From Trichosphaerium sp. ATCC 40318 (Eukaryota > Discosea > Flabellinia > Trichosidae): 64,000 nucleotides of DNA. The stretch lies in NCBI GenBank assembly GCA_038496445.1, contig JALMLS010000323.1:88233-152232 (forward strand). Reading direction: 5' to 3'. The translations under genes were made by a program, and so were the position numbers. Under the pieces are notes generated by a model. The model worked only from the letters and a program-made list of their open reading frames with translations. It did no database searches and had not been told where the DNA came from. This document shows positions 58,744 to 64,000 of the stretch, in pieces (the first letter of the stretch is position 1; each line of letters begins with the position of its first letter).

Positions 58744-59130
58744 ATTTGTTTATATCTACTATTCAAAGAGATTGCACCGGATCAAAAAGTCATGTTCCTT
58801 GACCTAGATTTTTCTACACGTTTCAAAAAGTCATGACATAATCTTGATAGAAAAACGCCTGCCGTTCTTACTCAATTTGCTTAGTAGCTGAAGAGGCTGC
58901 GTCGAGAGCATTTTATTTTTATACAAAAGGAAAGACGTATTATCCAAGTATTTACAAGGAAAAATAAATGCAAGTGTACACTACGGTGTTTACTTTTTTT
59001 CGGGTACTGGACTGTTTGTGGTGACTTTTTGCCGGAGGACTAGTATGGAAAATACGTCGGGTCAGTGCACATTCCACTTAATAAAATACAAAAAGTTCCG
59101 ATAAACTAATTTGGCATCACAGAATACGTA

Positions 59131-59904
59131 ATGAAGCTGCTCCTCATACTCGCTCTTTTCGCAACATTTTTGACTTATTCGTTATGTCACGTGGTAGTAA
59201 AAAGATTCTTCAACGACAATCAATGTAAAGACGCCTTACCTGGCTTCAACGAGCTTAGCAGTGACTGTTTCAATGGTGTCAGGTGGGTTTGCTTTGGTGT
59301 GCGTTTCTCCTCATTACAACTTGAAACAAGCGCTAAACAGCCTATATAGCCTTTCTTCTTACGCTTCACGTTCGACGCTAGTGATTGTACTGGTAAACCA
59401 GTAGTTCGCAAGTTCTTAAAGTGGGATTGCTTTCGAGACGATTCGTCACCGGCTTCGCTTCCGCCGAGTTACATCAAGCTTTCTTGTACTAGCGGTACGT
59501 AATGTTTTTAAAGGTCTTCTTACGAAGTTCCGGTTTGCTTATTCTTTGGTTTCAAGGCTTCACACCAATCCCAACTGATGGAACTATGAATACCGTAGAG
59601 TTATGGAACGGTCCTGGGTGCCAGGGAGCACCTTTTGCAACGTTCCCAACACCTTCGCTTACATGCGCAGGGCTGCCTGGTAAAAAGGAACAATCTGGAT
59701 GCGATAGTTCGAAGGTATTGTGTCTGTTTGCCTACTTGTCTCTTTGATATTTTTACTTATCCACAACTTTAGTTTGTACTTGCTAGATACGCTCCAGGTG
59801 ATACAACATGTTCTGCTACACCAATAAGTCAGATTGTAGAACCTCAAACAGGAGCATGTGTGGATCTTGACACTGGAGTCTCTATTAAGAATACTTGTAC
59901 TTAG
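59131..59904 (+). CDS. Secreted cysteine-rich protein
   Basis: The start is at 59131 with a signal peptide (KLLLILALFATFLTYSLCHV). Four exons join in phase: NDNQCKDALPGFNELSSDCF, FTFDASDCTGKPVVRKFLKW, CFRDDSSPASLPPSYIKLSC, TMNTVELWNGPGCQGAPFAT and FVLARYAPGDTTCSATPISQ, to the stop at 59904. Twelve or more Cys residues are spread evenly with short beta-strand patterns ('CxGxPxxxF' repeats), as in small extracellular proteins of social and free-living amoebae. No enzyme motif was seen. The role is unknown. Confidence 0.65.
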
Positions 59905-60223
59905 TGAATATTCACTTTCACTATTAAAATGTGACTTGTTTTGATCCTGTCTTGTCGTACAACATCTCAATACTAGCCATTGTAATTTCGCAGTATCCTA
60001 TACCAAAGTGCACTTGATTTTAGTCTTTAACATATCACGTGTCTTAAACGACAAGTAATAGTATAGTTAGAACAACCAACAATTAATATGAAAATTGTCT
60101 TTTGGCCTTGCAAATACTTTGGTCTCCAAAAATAACGGCTAGTGTCTAATTTATGATACGTCTCCACAAAGCTAGCTGCGTAAAGTGTTAAAGTTGCAAG
60201 CAAGTAAAGAATTTAGCAGTTTC

Positions 60224-60460
60224 AAAAAAAGACACTTGGGACTCACACAGCCGTACAGGCCTACCAGGAGTCCCTGCAGACTCTAAGTCCTGCGGCACAC
60301 CTTTACCAGACAACTGGTGGTTAGCGAAGCCAGTGTGCAGGACACCATGCCCGAGCGGCGTTAAATGTTCATATCGTTAGGCCCGAACCCCCTGGCGTGG
60401 GTACCCTTCTGGGACCATATGGTACCAATATTGAACCGTGTACGCTCAGCATACCTCCTT
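60224..60460 (-). ncRNA. Candidate structured Pol III RNA (possibly SRP- or RNase P-type)
   Basis: A stretch much richer in G+C than its surroundings, with no protein frame, reads on the minus strand. A TATAAAAGG box (60481-60490) lies about 25 bases upstream of the proposed start, and a run of seven T (60224-60230) marks the end. Inside are strong stems: GTCCTGC with GCAGGAC, GGGACT with AGTCCC near the 3' end, and GGTCCC-AGAA-GGGTACC near the 5' end. The roughly 240-nt size suits SRP RNA, RNase P RNA or a large snRNA, but I could not match family-specific motifs. Confidence 0.4.
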
Positions 60461-61063
60461 AGTAATATAATAGGCGATTGTCCTTTTATACACCTACAAA
60501 CATCCAAAAAATAAATTATGGGATCACTTCACTGAAATATTCAGTGTACTACTCAAAATATGGATAATGCACATTTCAAAACGCTCACAGACCCTTGTAG
60601 TTGCTAGTTTCATGCCTGAGATCAGTATCAGCGATGTCTTTCTTTCTCAAAACGTGCTTGTAAGCGATTGTTTCCTATTTTATACTAAACGAAGAGACAA
60701 CGTGAAATCTCGATGATTTTCATTTGCGTTACTTGTAAAATTACTGCTTCCACACTTTGATTGGAGGTACCGTTATGTACTCTACGCCTTAAAATAACAT
60801 CTGTCGTGGTTTACAGACTTGTAAGTCGCTTGTCGTACTTCTTAGAATCACTATGTTCTTAAGTAGCTCTGCTCACATGGCGACCTTGGAGTATTAGCAC
60901 AGCCCAAGGCTAGGAGGCTCTTTTAAACCTATGAACTCTTTTCATTGCCAGCAACTGGCGAAAAATCTGTGTTGGTTTTTCTTGCTGACGTTTCAGGCAC
61001 TTAATGCACTTGCACAATCACCAAATGCAACATTGTTAAACGAAAATACATTGCTTTTTTTTT
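60461..61063. other. Intergenic stretch
   Basis: This contains the upstream region of the candidate RNA gene (TATA box at 60481-60490) and, near 61000, the distal 3' flank of the deiodinase gene. A plus-strand frame at 60931 runs antisense to this flank and is not credible. Confidence 0.3.
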
Positions 61064-61115
61064 ATCATTGTAAATACGCCGTTTTTACAGTACGGTTTGA
61101 TGTTATACAAGTCAT
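61064..61115 (-). promoter_or_regulatory. Candidate SECIS element
   Basis: On the minus strand, about 80 nt after the deiodinase stop, the order is ATGAC, 12 nt, then AA, a mini-stem CCGT/ACGG, and a returning strand ending TACAA-TGAT. TTGTA next to the ATGA pairs with TACAA next to the TGAT, leaving the UGA/GA quartet of a SECIS kink-turn. The 12-nt spacing from quartet to the unpaired AA and the extra mini-stem fit a form 2 SECIS. Part of helix II has mismatches. Confidence 0.5.
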
Positions 61116-61196
61116 TTTAAAAGTAATGTATCATATTAAATCTTATTTTGGTGGGTGTGGGTTACCTCCACTTTTCTTTTTTCCGTTTACTGGTAT

Positions 61197-62462
61197 TTGT
61201 CTTTCAAAAAAGCTTCAAGCTCTTCAGGGTTATACCTAATCACACACAATTAAGATTGCATTTATAAGCTGTTTACTTACCCATAAGGACCTACACCAGT
61301 TTGAAAAACAATTTTTCCATCATCAACAACATACAAGCGCTGTAAAATGTAGTCAGAGATTGTTAAGTTCATAAGAAAAAAAAATGCTTTAAGCGAACCT
61401 CTGGTCTTGCTTCCCATGCAATATCCGTCTCGTTTTCAATACAATCAATAACAATCTCGTCTTTAATACTCATCTCAGAAATCATATTCTTAAGAAGATA
61501 ATGAGTAGACGAAAAATGACTAAAAAATAAACTGTACCTTTGTTATTGCCATACGTGCTTCTAGAGTTTTAGGTTGAACATAGCATACTCCATCCGATTC
61601 ATTAGAATCTAGTGACCATTCATCAGATGAATGTGCCTCCACTATATACACAACAAGGTAATCAACCTTATAGCCGAGTCAGTAAATGTTTCGAAAATGG
61701 TTTACAAAAAGTTATTATTTGGTAGACCTGGTACACAAATCTTACAACGTCATTAACCGCTCCTGAAAAACGCTGTGTCCACACACTTTTTAAGTTGACC
61801 AAAGAAGAAAACACAGCCATTTCAAGGACACTGTTTGAAAAAAAAAAAAAATGAGATTTGATGCAATGTTTTACAAAACAAGTTATATCAGTTTCTTAAG
61901 TATAGGCGTACCTTGTTTTTGTAAGATGCAGCAATTTTAGAAATATGCTGCAAGTGAAGGCGAAATGGTGGTCTGAAAAAATAAGAATTCTGTGAGTGAC
62001 AACTTTGGTTTAAAGTAAAGTCGGAAAATAAATAAAAAGGAGTTTGTCAAAACAGTACCAGGTGTAGCTTCCAAAGTTGATCAATATGGGTCTATTACGC
62101 GTAATCACTGACAGAAAGTCCATTTCTTTACCGTTTAAATCAAAAACTACGCCGTTAAAAAAAGTCAGCTCAGTCGCTCTACAAAAACGGTACCTCTTCC
62201 TCCTGGTGCTTGATCACCTACTTTAACTGTAGGATTATGTAGATTTTTCATGTATGTAGTTTTTAAAGCACTTCCACGCTTTTCAAGCATTTCTATCATA
62301 TTTTGCTTCTTTATGTGCTCCTTTAGGTATATTAGAGCTAACGGTTTACAACACAAACCGAACCTTTACTTGTTCGACTGTCATGCTATTTAAACGCTTT
62401 TGTAGGCCCCCACGCCATCTCTTACTTGCCGCAGCACACTTAGGCGGAACGCTTGCCGCCAT
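61197..62462 (-). CDS. Deiodinase-like selenoprotein
   Basis: The start is at 62462 (MAASVPPKCAAASKRWRGGL) and the stop at 61197-61199. Exon 2 is 62320-62194 (EHIKKQNMIEMLEKRGSALK, VGDQAPGG), followed by LTFFNGVVFDLNGKEMDFLS and RPILINFGSYT. The next codon is TG|A, split by the intron with donor gtactg, and the reading continues PPFRLHLQHISKIAASY. In iodothyronine deiodinases the active-site selenocysteine sits exactly here (NFGSxT-U-PPF). Further family blocks are VDYLVVYIVEAHSSDEW and RLYVVDDGKIVFQTGVGPYG with YNPEELEAFL. It has a thioredoxin fold. The protist substrate is unknown. No membrane anchor is evident at the N-terminus. A candidate SECIS lies in the 3' UTR. Confidence 0.82.
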
Positions 62463-62662
62463 AGTTTTCCCTGTTTGTTAGTTTAAGTGACTTTAAATGA
62501 CTAGAACTTTAACCCTTTCCGGAATTCGTCCGCTTTACGCTCGGAAAGAGTTCTACCGGTCTACGCGGCGGCTGTAGAAACTAGTCATGCTTGAAAGGGA
62601 TGTTGTACATTTTATTTTCGCGAGGAATAAAAATTCGTCAAAAAAGGAAGGTGAAATAATTT

Positions 62663-64000
62663 TATCGCTTTGGGCAAGACAGAGCGTGGTCTAGCTCTCC
62701 GCATAGTCTCTTTATCTCACATAAAGTGTTTCGGAGGCTATGACAATCTGCAGGGTTTGCTTCAAGGCACATTACACGTTGAACAAAGCCGCCGGAAATG
62801 TCGATTTGCGGTACTGCATCTCTACAAAAACAAAATATGAGCTATTTAGTCGGTTAACAACTCTTACCTATCAGGGATGACGTTAACGGCGTATTTGTAA
62901 ATATTCTACACATAAAGTTAATCATTGCAAACTAGAAAAACTACGCGTACTTCGAGGCGAATACCAAGTTTACGTCTTGTCAGCACGAGACCTGGTGCTG
63001 AAAATACTACGGCTGTTTTATTTCTCTTAGTTCCTGCAATCTTTGCAATAGCTCCACCGAGACTGTGACCAGTGAGCATCACGTGCCTTCAATAACATTA
63101 GCAAATCTCATTGCATTGACCTCGAAAATACCTGTCTTTAATCTTATCAATGTATTCAATAACAGGCTTGTAGTAATGTCTCACAGGATTGTTTATCAAA
63201 GACTCTGGAAGTGCAGATATTTTCAAAAGTGAAGCAACTACAAAGTAAACACATTAGTATTATTACTCTTTACATAAAAGGCATACCAAGGCCTGTTGGA
63301 ATCCAGTTTAGCATCGGAACAAAAGATGAAAAAAGTTGGAACATAGACACGTCCATGTAAATGTCAGCATCTATAGTTGATTAGCAATAATACTTTATCT
63401 TCTATGTATTGTGCCTTGCAGAACATCCAATAGTCTAGCAGAAGTACCACGGATTGCTATTACAGAAAGTCCTCTTGACTGGTATAACGTTTAGAATTTG
63501 GTGTTAAATCCAATAATCAAATACGAACCTTTGAATAAAAATCATAGAAGTGGACATTTACGTCGTCTGTCGTGTGTGCACGTATGACATCCCAATCGTT
63601 CGTACTACAAATGCCTTAATTTTGATTGTTGTATTGTATTACATACCCGCCATCTAGACCTTTTACTAATTCTTGTAACCGCAAAGCATGTTTGTCAAAG
63701 CATGTTCCTTCAAAATACGCCTAAAAGAACATTAGATAAATATAGTACACGGTAAACAATATACCATATCCGCTAAAATACCGATATCAATCACATCCAA
63801 CCCGTGCCATCTTTGGCTACATATTTGGTAGCCACCATCGCACTGAGAGACCTGAAAAAATAAGTTAAAAACCAGCATGATATAACAAAAAGATTACATT
63901 TTCTCCAGGCATATAAAATCGATCAAAATCCGAACAATGCATATCCATTTCTTCTTGTTCTTCTTGTAGAAATACACCAAAACTTAATGAGAAAATAACC
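62663..64000 (-). CDS. Class 3 lipase, 5' end beyond window
   Basis: The gene enters from the right edge and stops at 62663-62665. Exons read VSQCDGGYQICSQRWHGLDV, IDIGILADMAYFEGTCFDKH, SVIAIRGTSARLLDVLQ, DADIYMDVSMFQLFSSFVPM, HVMLTGHSLGGAIAKIAGTK (the GHSLGG nucleophile elbow), VVFSAPGLVLTRRKLGIRLE, then IPDRDAVPQIDISGGFVQRV and a Cys-rich end CLEANPADCHSLRNTLCEIK. Ser of GHSLGG, Asp of PDRDAVP and a downstream His (DCHS) form the likely triad. The family includes ATG15-like and secreted lipases. Substrate and location cannot be settled without the N-terminus. Confidence 0.8.

Larger units (their letters stand above)
57120..58812 (-). repeat. Inverted duplicate of 26460-28838 (tRNA pair plus GPALPP1 gene)
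   Basis: Read on the minus strand, this block follows the left copy from the tRNA flank through the whole GPALPP1-like gene to the TTGTGGTG region beyond its start. It is shorter than the left copy mainly because the Ser/Lys-rich exon region (left 27000-27480) is deleted. Confidence 0.82.

Noticed and set aside
60931-61239. 102-aa plus-strand frame with a hydrophobic start
   Set aside because: It is antisense to the deiodinase 3' UTR and candidate SECIS and shows no domain.
62093-62105. ATTACGCGTAAT palindrome resembling the end of the TTAA element
   Set aside because: It lies inside a deiodinase exon as codons for VITRN. There is no second end or TTAA nearby, so it is coincidental.

Overview
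This is nuclear DNA of a compact, intron-rich unicellular eukaryote. Most genes are split by short introns (about 40-100 nt) with GT..AG ends and a T-rich 3' side. There are F-box, RING, TPR, NHL and PAK-type kinase genes, Sar1, an INO80 subunit, and tandem tRNA genes ending in T runs. By eye the DNA is about 37% G+C. A deiodinase-like selenoprotein, an ependymin-like protein and a PH-domain PAK kinase would fit an amoebozoan or similar protist, but I cannot name the species. Exon joins were worked out by hand from splice sites, reading phase and family motifs, so exon borders are less certain than gene identities. Layout, left to right: 1-10.3 kb holds the end of an RCC1-repeat gene, an F-box gene, a tRNA-Phe/tRNA-Leu pair, an F-box/NHL gene, a bacterial-type RimK-associated protease-fold gene, an F-box/TPR gene, the INO80 subunit Ies6/INO80C and a small secretory SAP-domain protein. 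10.3-13.1 kb looks gene-poor. 13-24 kb holds two paralogous genes made of 'DWY' repeat modules, one ending in a PD-(D/E)XK-like nuclease and the other with only a decayed stub of it. Between them lie a coiled-coil gene, a GH172 (DUF2961)-like secreted enzyme and a secreted LRR protein. 25-32.3 kb holds a GH12-like enzyme fused to a beta-trefoil lectin domain, a second tRNA pair, a GPALPP1-like (DUF3752) gene and a large secreted glycosidase-like gene. 32.5-51.3 kb is a dense housekeeping stretch: RING protein, Ulp-like cysteine protease, F-box/CHY/RING fusion, Sar1, Cyk3/KY transglutaminase-like protein, a membrane protein, a PH-domain PAK kinase, GalU-type UDP-glucose pyrophosphorylase, GST and an ependymin-like protein. 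51.8-58.8 kb is a rearranged, inverted duplication of material from 26-29.5 kb. It carries two more tRNA pairs, a newly formed chimeric lectin gene, a GPALPP1 pseudogene, and a CBM6-type secreted protein gene split by a TTAA-flanked (piggyBac-like) element. 58.9-64 kb holds a secreted cysteine-rich protein, a probable Pol III non-coding RNA, a selenocysteine-containing deiodinase homologue with a candidate SECIS, and a class 3 lipase cut by the window edge. Themes: ubiquitin ligase parts are over-represented (four F-box genes, two RING genes and one Ulp-like protease). Secreted carbohydrate-active and lectin proteins cluster around the duplicated region, as expected for a phagotroph or saprotroph. 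The most novel material is the DWY-repeat/nuclease family, the selenocysteine codon split by an intron, and the gene born by recombination at about 52.5 kb.
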